This document shows positions 1-13,106 of a stretch of DNA of 64,000 bases, one piece after another. The notes beneath the pieces were generated by a model that saw only the letters and a list, made by a program, of their open reading frames with translations, ran no database searches and was not told where the DNA came from. Origin of the DNA: Parapristionchus giblindavisi (lineage: Eukaryota; Nematoda; Chromadorea; Rhabditida; Diplogasteridae); contig CALSFV010000015.1 of the NCBI GenBank assembly GCA_943737045.1, positions 1 to 64,000 on the forward strand, written 5' to 3'. Both the position numbers and the translations under genes were made by a program. The number at the start of each line of letters is the position of its first letter. The first letter of the stretch is position 1.

Positions 1-135
1 AGGGAGAGAGAGAGAGAGGGAGAGGGAGAGGGAGAAAATGAGAAAGAGAGATAGTGCGAGAGAGAATGAGAGAGAGAGGGAGGGAGGGAGAGAGAGGGAG
101 AGAAGGAGAGAGGGATAGAGAGGACGAGAGGGGAG
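1..135. repeat. GA-rich microsatellite
   Basis: Imperfect run of GGGAGA and GAGA units, purines on the + strand. It continues past the left edge of the window. Simple repeat; no coding meaning. Confidence 0.9.
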
Positions 136-787
136 GTAATGATCACGATAAAAGAGAAGGAGGAACTTGATAGATGTAAAGGGAGTTAATATCTCATCTG
201 AAGTAGCTCAATCTCTCTCAGCATTAATAACATTTTCACGAATCTATAAAATCACTTTGCGATAATAAATCAGGGTGTATTAAGATTACGGTAGTCGATA
301 TGAGGTATTGAAATGGTGATATGTGTGTAGATTTGGAAGATGCAACAGAGGGCAGTTTACGAGGGGTTACAGCCATCAACTTGCACGGAGAGGTTGCACA
401 TTTGACATAAGAGATGAGAGGGAGAGGGGGAGGGAGAGGTAGAGGTAGAGGAGAGGTAGAGGGAGAGGTAGAGGCAGAGGTAGACGTAGAGAGAGAGGTA
501 GAGGTAGAGGAGAGGTACAGGGAGAGGTAGATGTAGAGGTAGAGGTAGAGGGAGAGGGAGAGGGAGAGGGAGAGGGAGAGGGAGAGGCAGAGGGAGAGGG
601 ATAAGTATCAGTCCCATTCCATTCAGCTTCAGATGACCAACATGATTGCCTTTTAACCTAGAGGGAGAGACTTTGTTTTCAATAGAAAAGAACATAGGCA
701 AGGAATACTGCAAGATAGTTTTGAAATAACCGCTCACAATCGCGAAACAATATAAAGCTTTTTTTCTGATTAAATAATAAAAAGCTC
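136..787. other. Intergenic, with GA/GGTAGA microsatellite
   Basis: No gene is seen. Positions about 416-602 are a GGGAGA/GGTAGA microsatellite; its antisense reading gives a low-complexity Pro-Leu-Tyr-Ser peptide that I regard as an artefact. The rest is AT-rich unique sequence. Confidence 0.7.
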
Positions 788-903
788 TTATGCATCGTTA
801 CATTTACCGTACGCGCCTACTCTGTAACCTCTGCCGTAACGAGGGAGACGCGGTGGATGGGGTTACGGCGTAAGCACGTATGGCAAATGTAACGATGCAT
901 TAA
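788..903. mobile_element. Foldback MITE, family F2 (ATGCATCGTTACATTT ends)
   Basis: About 115 bases ending in inverted copies of ATGCATCGTTACATTT, with a GC-rich loop containing CGTAACGAGG and GGAGACGCGG. A second copy lies at 27769-27879 inside an intron of gene B with the same ends and loop, which shows this is a dispersed element and not a local hairpin. It has no coding capacity and is a non-autonomous element of unknown superfamily. Confidence 0.8.
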
Positions 904-2570
904 TGGTGCACCCGAGCAATTTTTACTTAGTCCTATGCTTTCTCAGTTTCTTTGCCTACGATAGAGCGTTGCCAGAGCGGAGAGATATATTACAGTGTAA
1001 AACTAATCGCTAAAGTAAAGTAGGAGTTGTATCTGTGTTTCATAGATTCTTCAATTGAATAGAGTGAATCAGGAGATACACTTTCTAATGAATAGGAAGA
1101 TGATGATGAATATCTTTTGATTAGGGCATATATTATTACTTTTCCATCTACTAATTGAAAGAGCGTCATTGGCCGGCCAATATTTTATGATCTTGGTTTT
1201 TTCAATCATAACATCTCGGAAAGAAAAAATAGTACTTTCTACATTGTACAGTGCAGCAGGAACGAGTTTTGTTGACGCTCGACAATGCACTGTTCATTAT
1301 CATTTCTCTTTTGGAAATGAATATTTTTCGATTCTCGAAATTGAGTCGTAGTCGACTACGACTCAATTTACTACAACTGACTACGAGTGCTAAATACAGG
1401 ATACAGAAAATAAAATATCAGTTTATATATCGTTTGTCGAAAAAAACTCTGCAACTGCAGCAAGTACTTTGATTTTTATTATTTTAGAAAATATTAATTT
1501 ATGTTCCGGGATGAGTAGTCATCAAAAGTTCTTTACAACACCGATTAAGATTCTGAGAATAAAAAATAATGATGCGCGCCTCAGCGTTGCGTATGTGTAA
1601 AACTCTACCGTGCAGTAAAGGTAAAGGTACAACCCGTTATTCAAGGCACACGAAGTCACTGCTAGGCCAGTGAGAATTCAAGGTCAATTCAATCCGGAGG
1701 GTCTAATCTCTTCTTCGGACCTACTTTACCGCGTGATCTAGTCACTACCAACTCCCCTTTCGGGCGCCTTGGTAAGGCGGAGGCGATGAACCGTGCAGTA
1801 CTGTACTATATTACAATACAACTAAAGTTTTGAACATAAATCAAACTAAGAAGACTATGATTTGTGTATGAATATTGTATGGAGACAATCATCCGGGCTT
1901 TATGATCCGTGTGCTTGAGCCACTTCATAAAATATATTTCGCTACCTATCTATTGTTTGTTGTTAGAGATGAGATGGAAACTACACTCTGTCAGAGTACA
2001 CCATAGTCTTTCTACCCAGAAACACAAGTACCAAGCAAATATTCAACCTTTTTGGTCCGAAAAATTTACTAATCGATTACATTTAACTTTAAGACATAAG
2101 AATTCTCATCGAATTAGTTTGAATGATTTGAATACGAAAGTAGTAAACATGGACATTGTGGAACTGAAATTGTGAGGAAGAAATGGATAAAAAAGAAGGA
2201 AATGAGAATAGAAATGGAGACAAAGGAGGAGGGATTAGGTAAATAGATATTGGCTTCCTAATGAAAAAAGCACGGAATTTCATAAAGGAGTTTGCGAAGA
2301 AACAAAATGTATTGAAGTTTACTGAAATTTTGGCAGCAAATTCAACCTTTGCAATATTCGGCAATTTTAAATTCTAAAAATACATCACCCATCGATAAAT
2401 TTCTGTGAAAATTTATGAGAAGAGTTAAAAAAAAGAAGTGAAATCGGCGAAATTTAAATGACCCCATGTTATTATTGTCAATATTCATATTTTTTTCAAA
2501 TAATATTCAAGCAAGGCACAAATACAGGAAAATACTGGTGAATAAATAAATTGGAAATTTTTCAGTCGAT
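904..2570. other. Intergenic, no gene seen
   Basis: AT-rich sequence without a credible exon chain. It holds a perfect 32-base palindrome at 1338-1369, centred on GTCGAC. Short open frames here have no recognisable domain. Confidence 0.6.
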
Positions 2571-2690
2571 TAAAGGCACACCAAGAGCTAATTTTACTCT
2601 TCGCTCTGGCAAAACTCTCTCGTAAACAATGAAAGTGAGAGAGGATCGCCAGAGGGGAGTTTCAAATTAGCTCGGGTGTGGCTCTAAAGA
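2571..2690. mobile_element. Foldback MITE, family F1
   Basis: Starts TTAAAGGCACACC, contains GAGCTAATTT and CGCTCTGGC, then the inverted arm CGCCAGAG...AAATTAGCTCGGGTG. Arms of about 50 bases face each other around a CTCTCTCG loop. This is one of about ten F1 copies in the window. The roughly 70 bases that follow (GAGATCAAGTGAAA... to TATACTTCAG) recur after the copy at 6272, so some copies belong to a longer element. Confidence 0.85.
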
Positions 2691-5600
2691 GATCAAGTGA
2701 AATATCCGAGTAAATACCTAGTAAGATCTCGTCTATACTTCAGGAGTATTTGACCGAAATGGGATAGGTCTATGTGGAGAAGTAGAAGAAGAAGAAGAAG
2801 AAGAAGAAGAAAAGGAAAAGATATTCATTTGTCTATTCTCCGATCTCACATTGAATATTACATGCATAGAGGAATGTATATGAGAAGCAGTGGAGGCAGA
2901 GGGAGAGGGAGAAGGAGAGGGAGAAGCAGAGGGAGAGGGAGAGTTGTAAAAGTGTGAACATGTACAACTACTGGATGCGATATTTTCTTCCTCATAGACG
3001 ATTTTTTATCGATTAAGTTATATAAAATATTTTTCATTTTTTCCCTCAAAACCTCTTCTATTTTTAGATTTTCAATCAGTCACACGATAAAGGTGTGGAA
3101 ATGTGAAAAGATCGGGTGATTACAAAGATAAATATAACCAACGTATATATTTGCTGCTTTGAAAAGCTGTATACTCAAAGTAATCTATCTTTGCACTAAT
3201 TATTTACGGCGCTGCTACAATTCATATGAGAGATATCAAGATATCGCTCTATTTCTCTCAAGTATCCTAAGGTAATATAGCGGCGGGATAGGGAGAGGGA
3301 GAGGGAGATGGAGAGGAGAGAGGTACAGAGGGAGAGGGACAGAGGGAGGCAGAGGAATGGAAAAACGAGATGAAAGAAGTGGATAAATTGTGGGTAGTCT
3401 GTACAGAAAATGAACAAATACGACCAATGAACCATGATTATGGCTTATCGTATATTGAACAAAGAACAACAAAATGTACTATGCTAAAGTGCATCTTTGC
3501 ATATATTCCCTGAATCAGGAAAGGACAATTCTCTTTGATGGTCACAGTTATTGATTACCCTCTCCAAAATCCATTATATCTCGTCTACCTCGAGAGAAAT
3601 AAAGGACAAATGTGAGGATCTCCTGTGCAAAGAAAAAAAGAGATAGCTTTGCACAGGCAAATCGTATCGTGTCTATGATATCAATGTGGGCTATCCCCCC
3701 ACCTTGAACAGTAGTCAATCATTTAGAGTGGGAAACCCGCCAAAATATGTTTCGTCGATATGGGACGAAGTCACGGTATTCAAAGTGCGACCAGAAATAC
3801 AGTCGACGTCACAGACTCAGCAGACTAATAATGATTTATAAAAAAAACTTAATCCGTTTTAGTTAATTCCACTGCAAAAATAATATCAGACATTTTCAAT
3901 AAGTATCTGATTCCCACCATATTCGGTGGGAATCTAATTGCAAATGCAAAATAGTGTTCAGAAAATCATCGCAAAAATCTCTATATCGATAAACAAGTTT
4001 CCTTAGTTTTTTTTTCTCGCATTCCATCGTGTCTTTTATCGTTTTTCTTTGATTTCAACCTCTCACATATTTGAGCTATATTTGAGTTTTCCATACGTGC
4101 GTTTCATAGAAATAGGTACAGAAATAGGTGTAAATATAGAACAACATGCGGGGAATGAGGAAGTGACCTAATTTACGATTCAGATGCTCGGATTGAGGTA
4201 ATAAATGTTATTGTCTCATTTCTTGTCTATTAGACGATGTAGCTAGATAGTAGTGCAAGGAAGATTTTCTGGAGCTTTTTACAGGATATTACAAGCTGCG
4301 GTGTTTTTGTCCGTGGGGTACGCCGTTTTTCCACTCCGTGGTGCTCCCCGCGGCGCACCAAAAAACTAAATACAAGTCATAAAATAATGTAAAAACTACA
4401 AGTATGAGGAATTGTCTATGATGTCTGCTCGTCATACTATAAACTATGAGACAGATCATACATTTCTTTGCCTACAAAACTAACACCTAATCTATCATCA
4501 GGATCAAAGCACTTTCGCAATCAAATTTTGTTGTAGCTTGCTAAAATATCATCCAATAAATATCAGAAAAATCCGCAAGGCATATCCGTGTTCAGCACTA
4601 TCTATGCAGATACCAAAACTATTGTGAGCAAAGTAAAAAAAATTATCGAAAACTGATTCTAGTGATACCATTGCATTCACATAAGGTCATGAAGAGTTGG
4701 GACAGAACTATGTCGGATAAGAACCTGACGCTACCGTATGAGAACCCAGAAGATGATGCCCGACTGAATGAGAGAGACCGTCCCTTGTAAGGACACTTAT
4801 AAACAGTTTTTTTGGATCTACTATCTCAATAATGATACTGGATATCACAGATGCATGTTATAATATAGACGAATCTAAAGAAATGAAATGGATAAAGGAA
4901 CGGAAAGAGTAGGTGAATAAGGTAGTCGGAGTATTATTTACATCTGAAATCAATCAACTTCCATTTAATGAAGTAGAGACAGTGAGAGAGTGACGAGAGA
5001 GCGTACACAATGCAGAGAGTACAGAGAACGATAGAGAATGGTGAGACTGTAGACTGAGAGAGTGTACAATGTGGAGAGGGCACAGAGAAACAAAGGAAAG
5101 CGAGAGAGTGCGGTCGATTGAGATAGTCTAATGGGAAAGTAGTGAAAATGAGAGTGTTACAGGCAATGGTATTTGTCTGTCATTTGATAGAAGGAGAAGG
5201 ACAGTGGGAATTATGAGAGATATTGGAAGGTAAATGAATAACAAGTTGTGAAAATATATCATGTTGGAATGGAGTTACAGAATCTTTGAAAGTGTCAAAG
5301 GAACAAGTTAATGAATACTTTCCTCTGTACATACAATCTATCATGTAGAAGTCTATTGTATGAAAGCATTTCGTAACCATACATTTTCATAGTCTCATAA
5401 TGTGAGCATAGGCCCACTATATATGGCTAATTTTCCGAATCTTTTGACTTTATAAGGCATATTTTTACGCGAAATATTACAGTTTAAACGTATGTTTTGT
5501 ATTCGCTGATGTGGTAGAACGCACCTGTACTCTGCGTAGCAGACTATCAAGAAGTTCGCCTTACTTACAATTAGAATCGGAAAAGGAACGTAAGCCGTCG

Positions 5601-6271
5601 GTCAAACTTTCAAATTATGTCGTTAGCGTCCCTAAATTGCACGTTACTTCATGGGCAAGACATTGCTGATATAATTATTTTAGGAATCGGGAAGTGTCTG
5701 CGAATCTGTCAAATCTCATCATCAACCGAATTATTTCCATTACTTCCTTCTCCAGTATGGTAATCGAAATAAAAATAATGCAGAGTTTCGAAATTCCTTG
5801 GTATTTTATTTAAAATCTTTGACCGCATTTTCGCGCAATATACAAATTTCGAACTCAATCAAGGACACATAACAAAACAAAAAAAATAAATAACAAATAT
5901 GATTTATATTTACTTTCTACATTTTCCTACGATTTTTAGAATAGAATCACGTTTTGATTATACAATTTTGCGTAATGAGAATGAGCTATAAAAAAGAATT
6001 TATATGGAGGAATAAAAAAACTGCGAAATAAATACCGAGAATCGTGTCGGAACAAATACAAGATACGATTTGATTATAATCGATGATAAAGTTAGTTAGA
6101 GTTAGTGTAGTAAAATAGTTTAATTAAAATTTGTGGGTGCTTTAGGAGTTTGATGTATTGAGGAGTAAGGAAAATTAGAAATAATTTGGATCCAAGAGAA
6201 GAGCAGCCGGAAAATATAACACGGAAAATGAATCCAAGACTTTGTACTTACAGACATCATCACAGCACTAT
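2691..6271. other. Intergenic, repeats only
   Basis: No supported gene. Contents: an AGA run (2785-2815), GGGAGA runs (2895-2945 and 3285-3355), small hairpins near 3617-3660 (TTTGCACAGG arms) and 3925-3950 (TTCCCACC arms), and a GC-rich half-palindrome at 4308-4365 whose GTGGGGTAC/GCGGCGCACC motifs resemble the longer foldback at 39335-39445. 4980-5160 is loosely GAGAGA-rich. Confidence 0.6.
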
Positions 6272-6366
6272 TATAGGCGCTCTGAGCTAATTTGAAACAC
6301 TCCGCTCTCGCTTTCTTTGTCCGCGAGAGAGAGTTTGAAATTCGCGTGCACTGTGTGTCTCTAAAG
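6272..6366. mobile_element. Foldback MITE, family F1 (degenerate)
   Basis: GAGCTAATTTGAAACACTCC, CGCTCTCGC and the inverted GAGAGTTTGAAATTCGCG are visible. The arms have decayed. It is followed to about 6420 by the same flank as the copy at 2571-2690. Confidence 0.75.
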
Positions 6367-6892
6367 AGATCAGGGGAAAATTCAGAGGAATTACCTAGTA
6401 GGACTACGTCTATACTTCAGCAGTGTACCTTTAGGGATAAGCCGTTTATAAAGGCTTCGCACCTAGATTATTATAATCTACAGATATACGTCAGAGAGCA
6501 GATGTTTGACTAAAAGTACGGCGACGACTTTGATATGGGTGCAATAAGCTAATACAAATATTATACGACAATACTTAGTTACTATGCATGCGTGTGCATA
6601 TAGATAAAATAAATAATATAAATACTATCTAACCTACGCACCTGAGACAACATAATAGTGGACTAACGAATGTGATTCAGAGTAGATGTTAATGAATTGT
6701 GGAGGAGAGAGAAATAAGGAGAGGGAGAGATATTGGATATCAAAGATACAATCACCATGGAGACTATTTATTAAGATTTCTCCTACATTCCCTTCAAGGA
6801 TACGATAGTGTATAGACCTCATTAAATGCATTCGCACGGTTATCCCCCTGGAGGTTAGATTATCGTTAGCAATCCCCCCCCCTTATAGAGAC

Positions 6893-6980
6893 AAACCGAG
6901 CTAATTTTACTCTCTACATTGAAATAACTCTCTCGCAGGCCAAGGAAGCCAGGTCGGACAGTTTCGAATTAGCTAGGGAT
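6893..6980. mobile_element. Foldback MITE, family F1 (degenerate)
   Basis: ACCGAGCTAATTTTACTCTC arm, CTCTCTCG loop, and inverted GTTTCGAATTAGCT arm. A C-run (about 6876-6882) lies just upstream. Confidence 0.7.
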
Positions 6981-7335
6981 TTCACTTTAACTGGCAGATA
7001 AGTATAATCACCCCCTTCGCGCTATTATGAAAAAATAGAAAAAAATATAAATTATAGAACAATACACAGAATAATAGGTTCTCCTGAGAAATATAAATAA
7101 TAATAGATTGCATGTTGTTTTTCAATGTTTTGCTAGTGGCAAATTTAAGTTTGCAAGAGTTCTTTTTTTTGTATTTGCGTGAATATTATCATTATGTGAT
7201 GTTGATGTTGCAGATATTTATGATATAACTATATATGCAGTATTTCAGTCATTAATAAATATTTACTCAACCATTCTAAGAAAGAGAAATCACGTATTCT
7301 AACGAAAGATCAGCAGAAAAAAAAAGAAAAAATCT

Positions 7336-7453
7336 TAAAGGCACACACCGAGCTAATTTGAAACTCTCCGCTCTGGCAACGCTCTCTCATAGGCAAAGAG
7401 CGCGAGAGAGCGTTGGAGAGATCCAAATTATCTCAGGGTGTGTGTGCCTTTTA
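7336..7453. mobile_element. Foldback MITE, family F1 (best copy)
   Basis: The most symmetric F1 copy: TTAAAGGCACACACCGAGC at the left, mirrored by TCAGGGTGTGTGTGCC then TTTTAA at the right, with CTCTCTC/GAGAGAG inner arms. The element reads AGGC...GCCT between TTAA bases, which suggests a TTAA target-site duplication. Confidence 0.88.
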
Positions 7454-8473
7454 ACCGTCTTACATACTACTATTCCAGCACAAAATATTCGTAAGCACCA
7501 CAAAGTATGCGCGACAATAAAGTGATATCAATAATTCGTCCACTTTTCACTGAACCACACTCTTATGTTCAGAAGCCGAGCTTTTCCGTTTTCCGTAAAG
7601 TACACTTCTTGTCTATCTAAGAATCTATATGAGGCTAATCTCGCTTTTGCTTTGATAATCAACGTATTCAAGGAAAAGGGAGTCACATTTAGGCAAATTC
7701 AAAAATAATTTCAACATCAACGGTTTATACGTAAATAACAGGAATCAACTAATTTAGTGAACTAATTGAAACTATAGCAATTCGTATCGAAAATTTATTG
7801 GAAATTAGGATGATATCCTGCACGCAATTACAATTATACAACAGTAATAATCATTTCCAAAAAATATATCGTTTGGCATCTACACGAAAACTTACAGTAA
7901 CCCGTTTAGTTATAATTGCACGAGAACGGGACAAATAATCGATTGGATGAGATACCGTAGTGAAGATGAGACCCATAAGGAAAAGGGGCGTGGCTTATGT
8001 ACAAAGAATTGGCATAAATGAGATCATAATGGAGAACAATGAAGGATATCCAACTGGTGTTGGATTGGTCTAAGGAGATGTTCAAAACTCGAGAAAAAAG
8101 AAAAAGTGTCGATAGAGTCTGTAAACCGAGGAGAGTTTTCTCTGGTTTTCGTTTCTTTTCGTGAATTTAATAGAGCATAAATGGATTAGTGGTCAACGTT
8201 GAATTGACTTCAGATGTGGACCGAGGATGACTTGAGGTTCGTCGTTTCAGTTATCCGAACCGAGTTCGTACTGAAAATAGAGAATTGTGCAAGCTGTATG
8301 TATAAAACTTGGATAAGTTTTGCATTCCCAGAAATAAAAGGTGAGCTATCGATCGTATCTTTCAACTTCGGGAATCAAAAATTTTTAAAAGAATGAACAC
8401 AATAAAAAAAGTTACTAGAATTCTGCAGCATTTGCTTTTATATTCGGAGAAATAGTCATTTAAAATATTTCGC
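7454..8473. other. Intergenic, no gene seen
   Basis: AT-rich spacer downstream of the neuropeptide receptor gene, which reads leftwards and ends at 8474. I see no exon chain or structured repeat. Confidence 0.6.
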
Positions 8474-11400
8474 TTACAAGGCCAATTTTATCGGAGGATA
8501 ATATTTCTCGAGCAATGATGATTTCGCCCATGGCAGCAACGACAGGATCACCTGAAATATGCATTTTTGAACTTTAAATTTCAAAATATTTAGAAATATT
8601 TGTAAATCCCCAACTTCTTTGGATGCCTTCCTGAATCTCGTTGACACTAGATTATAGAGTATTGGGTTGACGATAGTAGCCAGGTAGTAGAGGAAACCTG
8701 CAAAAAGCCAATTTCCGATCACGCGTAGCCGTTGATTAGCAACCGATGGGAAGGGTAATTGACGGTCGACTTACCGGATATGAAGTAGAGATATTGATTG
8801 AGTGCAGGAACATTGTTGTTGTCGATATGAAAGAAGGCGAGACGTTGAAATTGAAAGGGAAGATAACAAAAGAAGAAAGCGATGATCAGAGAGGCTGTAA
8901 ATATCGATTTTAATATTTTTTTTTTTCAAATATTGATCCAATTTTATGAAACTTGCATATACATATAATATAAGATAATAATAATAATACAAACATAATA
9001 ATAATACAAACATTAAATCATCGACAGCTTTAGATTTAGAAAAATAATAATTAACTCACTCAGAATAAAAGTAACTTTTAAGTGTTCCCCATCGTGAGAG
9101 GTCGAATCCGTTCTACTGTACACCACGGAATTACGACGATTCACAATCTGAAAGAAAACCAATCAATAAATCAATAATTCGGTTAGCTAATCAATAATTG
9201 AAGGATACGGTACCTTGCATCCAATCAATATATACATAACAATAATTATCAATAGAGGAACAGCGAAGAACATAAGAGCGGAGAAATGGAATAAAACCTG
9301 GAATTTATTGATTAGTTCGTCATTTATTGATTAGTTCATTTATTAATTGATTTTAATGAATAATACTACCTTCAATTCAAAGTATTCTTTCTCCAGATTG
9401 GTGTCAATAGCCATGTTCTGGATGTTCATCATACACATCTTTGATGATATTATCTAAACCAATCGATAATAAGCTCCGCCCCTTTTGATCAATAAATAAA
9501 TGTACTTACGGGTGGTCCATCCTTAATATAGGGCCATGTCTTGATGAAATAATCGGCTGTGTGATGGGTGGCGTAGGGAATAGCGCAGATAATGGATACA
9601 ATCCATGTAGATATGAGAAGCCAGAAGACCTGTAAAGGGGATAATTCAATAATACAATCATTTATGCGTTTGCAATAAAAACGGTTCAAAATGAATTCAT
9701 AAGTTTTGGTGAATAGTGGAGAATGACCCTTTCGTGGATTGTCGACTCACATTTCATTCTACGTTAAAAAAGCGAAATGCAAATGTTCATGTTAATGTTA
9801 TCGAACAATAAAATAACTACAAATTCATTTGAAAACTGAAGTTGTCAAAAATGGATACGAAATATTTTAAATTTTTGTCTGACTTTCTTCAAAATACATA
9901 ATTAATTTAAATTATAATACTTACATTATTCCTAACAGGTTTCAATTTGACAAACAAGAAGGGATGGCAGATAGCGATATATCGTTCTATGGAAAAGAGA
10001 AGAATAGTCAGAGCCGAGACCGAACTATAAAGATCAAAGATCAAAGATCAAAGAACAAACTAGAGATAATATGTTTTACTTGGTGGTCTCTGCTACAAGT
10101 GCCTTCATATTACAGAACGAATCGGGAAATGTCCAGGGCCACTGAAATTGTTTGTAAATGTTTTTAGATTATGTTTTCTTAAAATATTTTTTTTCCGTAT
10201 GAATTATCACAAATATTATTTCTTTTTTTTTTCAAAATTTTTTTGACCATGAATAAATCAGCTAATAATCAATTAATCAATAATCTATAGTACAGTACAG
10301 CATGATTTCCCTTTGTGCGTCAGATCCCCGTTAAACCCAGGGTTTCCCCCGTGTCCCCCACTATTTCCTTATCTTGAAACAATGAGAAATTATGTTCTCT
10401 CGCGATTTTCGATTTCATTGTTTCCAGAAAAAAATCTCTAGAAAACACTGGGACACGGAGGGACAACTGGAGTGTTCCGGAGATACGATGTACAAAGAGA
10501 AGCCATATAATACTGTCTACCTGATTCCAGTTCATGAATATCTCGAATGGAAGTCCCACACATAATGTCACCAGGTCCGATACGGCCAGATTCAGTAGAT
10601 ACGAACTGGAATATGTCAAAGATCAAAGATCAATATTACCTAAAGATCAAAGATCAATCCACGGAATCATTCAGAATATCATGGAACAATGGACACGTGC
10701 TCGCTTCGGCTTTATTAGATTTGTGACGAAACGAGCGGGTTCATACTCTTTCGTTCTTTTTTTTTCTTTGAAAAGAGAAGATTTCCCGATAATCTTCCCA
10801 CGCTTAGAGGAAGGAACTACGGGGAAAGCATGAAAAGGTTGGGTAACAATCGGATTGGATCGCAATCTTCGAAAAGAAAGTATATGGTCAGAAAACACGA
10901 ATAAAAGTACAGAGGACACGTCGTCCTCTAAGTTCTAACGTGCCTTTCATTCTAAAAGATTACAGTCGTTCCTTACAAGTTCATTTCCTGGATTTTTTAG
11001 TACCATTTCGCTAAAGATGGTAACGGGGACTGACTTACACTAATTAAGGTATCTCACATTTGATGGAACGTTTCTATAATCATCGCGTTTTAGATATCCT
11101 ATGTTAACTCGCCTAACCCCGCGCTTTTTAAAGATCTAGATATTACTGTATTTTTGTCGTTCCTCCTTTTTAATCAATTCTACACAGAATATCGTTAATT
11201 TCTCTTGTCCAAGAAGAGATAAATTATGATAAGTGTAGTATGGATCAGTCAGAGAGTTTGTCGTCATTGTACCTTGAATGAGTTCTGAGTAGAGGATGAC
11301 GTCGAATAACCAGACATGTGCCTGCATTTCCCACGACTCCAACGAACAATATGAAGAAATATGCTCCGGTCACCTGACAATGGCTTCGTTTCATGTTTAC

Positions 11401-11896
11401 GCTATTTTGGATCTCTTCATAGATAAATGAAGGGACTGCTGCCAAGTGATATCTTGGTATAAGTGCTAAACATGGCAATTTAATGTACTAGAAAAGGTTC
11501 TTCACTATGGTTAAATATTCGATTTCCATAATGGCGACCAAGCATACCACAATCGGCTGATAAAGTTATTTAAATGTTTCTGGTTTAATACGTTCAATTT
11601 TTAAAATCTTTGATATACCTGATAGAGTGTTTTCTCATCAAGAGCTCGTTTACTCAAGAAACAGGTGTCCATAAAACACGCCTCTGCAGCTTCCACCGAT
11701 ATATTCCATAACTGAAAGTTTTTAAAATTTGTAATGCTTCATAGTGCTTAAAAATTAATATTTGTAAGCATTATAATGATATCATAAATGAATCATAAAT
11801 GATAAAATAAATATTATAATTTACTTTTTCGAAGCACTCTTTAGCCTGGCACTTGCAGGGATCCTCATCTGTGAGACATTGTTCGAATATCTGCAT
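8474..11896 (-). CDS. Neuromedin-U-receptor-like neuropeptide GPCR
   Basis: Twelve exons with matching phases (right to left): 11896-11825, 11711-11619, 11487-11273, 10605-10521, 10141-10080, 10024-9925, 9629-9510, 9453-9370, 9297-9214, 9147-9060, 8894-8775, 8697-8474; about 448 residues. This is a seven-helix rhodopsin-class receptor of the plasma membrane, expected to bind an amidated neuropeptide and signal through a G protein. Visible: TM1 with GNAGTCLVI; TM2 YLLNLAVSDLVTLCVGLP; the extracellular WPWTFPDSFCNMKALVAETT with the disulphide Cys; the ERYIAICHPF motif after TM3; TM4 HHTADYFIKTWP loop; TM5; TM6 FFFCYLPFQFQR; TM7 NPILYN. The LAVSDL/GLPFE and ALVAETT stretches fit neuromedin-U/pyrokinin receptors. 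The N-terminal region (about 100 residues) is Cys-rich, unusual for this family. The start ATG directly follows a TTTTCAG acceptor, so either trans-splicing or further upstream exons are possible. The C-terminal tail is uncertain: an in-frame GT...TTTCAG segment (about 8635-8571) may be an intron. Confidence 0.88.
10026..10060 (-). repeat. Intronic GATCTTT repeat beside a splice acceptor
   Basis: On the sense (minus) strand the intron ends in tandem GATCTTT units running directly into the TATAG acceptor at 10025. The same repeat is used in other introns of this window (see findings). Another sense-oriented block lies at 10617-10655, just upstream of the TM2 exon. Confidence 0.85.
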
Positions 11897-11905
11897 CTGA
11901 AAAGA

Positions 11906-11932
11906 ATCCAAAGATCAAAGATCAAAGATCAA
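11906..11932 (-). repeat. GATCTTT repeat upstream of the receptor start
   Basis: Three to four GATCTTT units on the minus strand, immediately upstream of the acceptor that precedes the predicted ATG at 11896. Same orientation relative to transcription as in the introns of this gene. Confidence 0.8.
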
Positions 11933-12818
11933 CTACAGTAACCAAGCGATGAATCATACAATAAGTGATCAAATGGGAAAGTGAGAGCGAATAAAACGAT
12001 AAAGAAGGATAGACTTCGGGAGGGACAGAGTTAATTTTAAATTTCGTTTGAATTTTGTTCTTTAAAAAATAATGACTAAAAATAATGAAAAAAAAGCATA
12101 TTCTTTGGCTGCAAGGGATAGGTGAGTAGTAAGGTAATTGGATTAAAAGGCATATAAGTATATGAATATGATTAGAGATGTTTTTCATGTGTCGTTGCAT
12201 GCATTTGCATGTAGAAAAAATATAAATATATATGTTGAATATATGTACATAACAAGAAACAGAAAAGTGAGGAAACGAGATAAATAATTGGCCGCGTTCA
12301 GACATATTTTGATAGACTCTTACTGATTTCAAAAGTAGACAATATTCAAACTTCAACCCATCTTTAAATTTTTAAACAAAAAAAAATTTCTATTAATAAA
12401 AGTTCTCGACATTGCACATAATGGAATGTGAGGGATGTTTCGAGTGTAGTTGACACATGAGAGCATTGAAGAGGCAGAAAAAAGTCTATTAACTTACTTA
12501 TATAACCCTATCTTTGTGACGCAACCAATGGAGAATACACAAGAAGTGTAAGAAAAGGGGAGATAGAGGCTGAGGATGGACCCTCCTCGTTAGACCACTC
12601 CCTTTTGGTTCATAAAGGGACCATTCTCTATAGAGAGAGACGAAGTTTCAGTGTCTTTGAACCCAAAGGTGGACTGAGAGGAAGGAAAGGAAGAGATTAG
12701 AGGGAGAAAGTAGAGATGAGAAAACAAGGAACTACCATTAGAGGGTAAAAAGGATATGTTTTGTACTTTGAAATAGGGACCAAAGACGAGTACAAAGGAA
12801 CCGGAGAATATAACTCAC

Positions 12819-12926
12819 AAAGACAATGAAGTCATAATAAACGTTTCTAAAGTCGTGATAATTCGTATTCTCACAAAGAATCGTGATAAAATCGCTTCTA
12901 ATATTTAATATATAGAGCATCACGGC
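12819..12926 (-). CDS. Exon-like segment, hydrophobic, unknown protein
   Basis: An open 36-codon segment bounded by a TTGTCAG acceptor and a GTGAGTTA donor, phase 0 at both ends. It starts AVMLYILNIRSDFITILCEN and ends YYDFIVF. It would join in phase to 14508-14428 upstream and to the receptor exon at 11896 downstream, so it could be an extra 5' exon of the receptor gene or part of a separate gene. I do not recognise the family. Confidence 0.35.
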
Positions 12927-12982
12927 CTGACAAGATGAATATTACTAGAGATCCGGTGACCCACCGCTTAGTTGACCTCGAC

Positions 12983-13106
12983 AAAGTAGGCACACTCCAA
13001 GCTAATTTTACTCTCCGCATTGGCAATGCTCTCTCGTAGACAAAGAAGGCGAGAGAGTGTGGCCAGAGCGGAGAGTTTCAAATAAGCTTGGGGTATAGCT
13101 TTAAAT
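12983..13106. mobile_element. Foldback MITE, family F1
   Basis: GGCACACTCCAAGCTAATTT, CTCTCTCGTAGACAAAG loop and the inverted CCAGAGCGGAGAGTTTCAAA arm, ending in GGTATAGCTTTAAA. Confidence 0.85.

Noticed and set aside
357..737. Pro/Leu/Ser/Tyr-rich antisense frame over a GA microsatellite
   Set aside because: Same artefact as in other GA arrays (also 14800-15064, 48054-48391, 50112-50471, 53172-53652, 54399-54584, 55370-55758).
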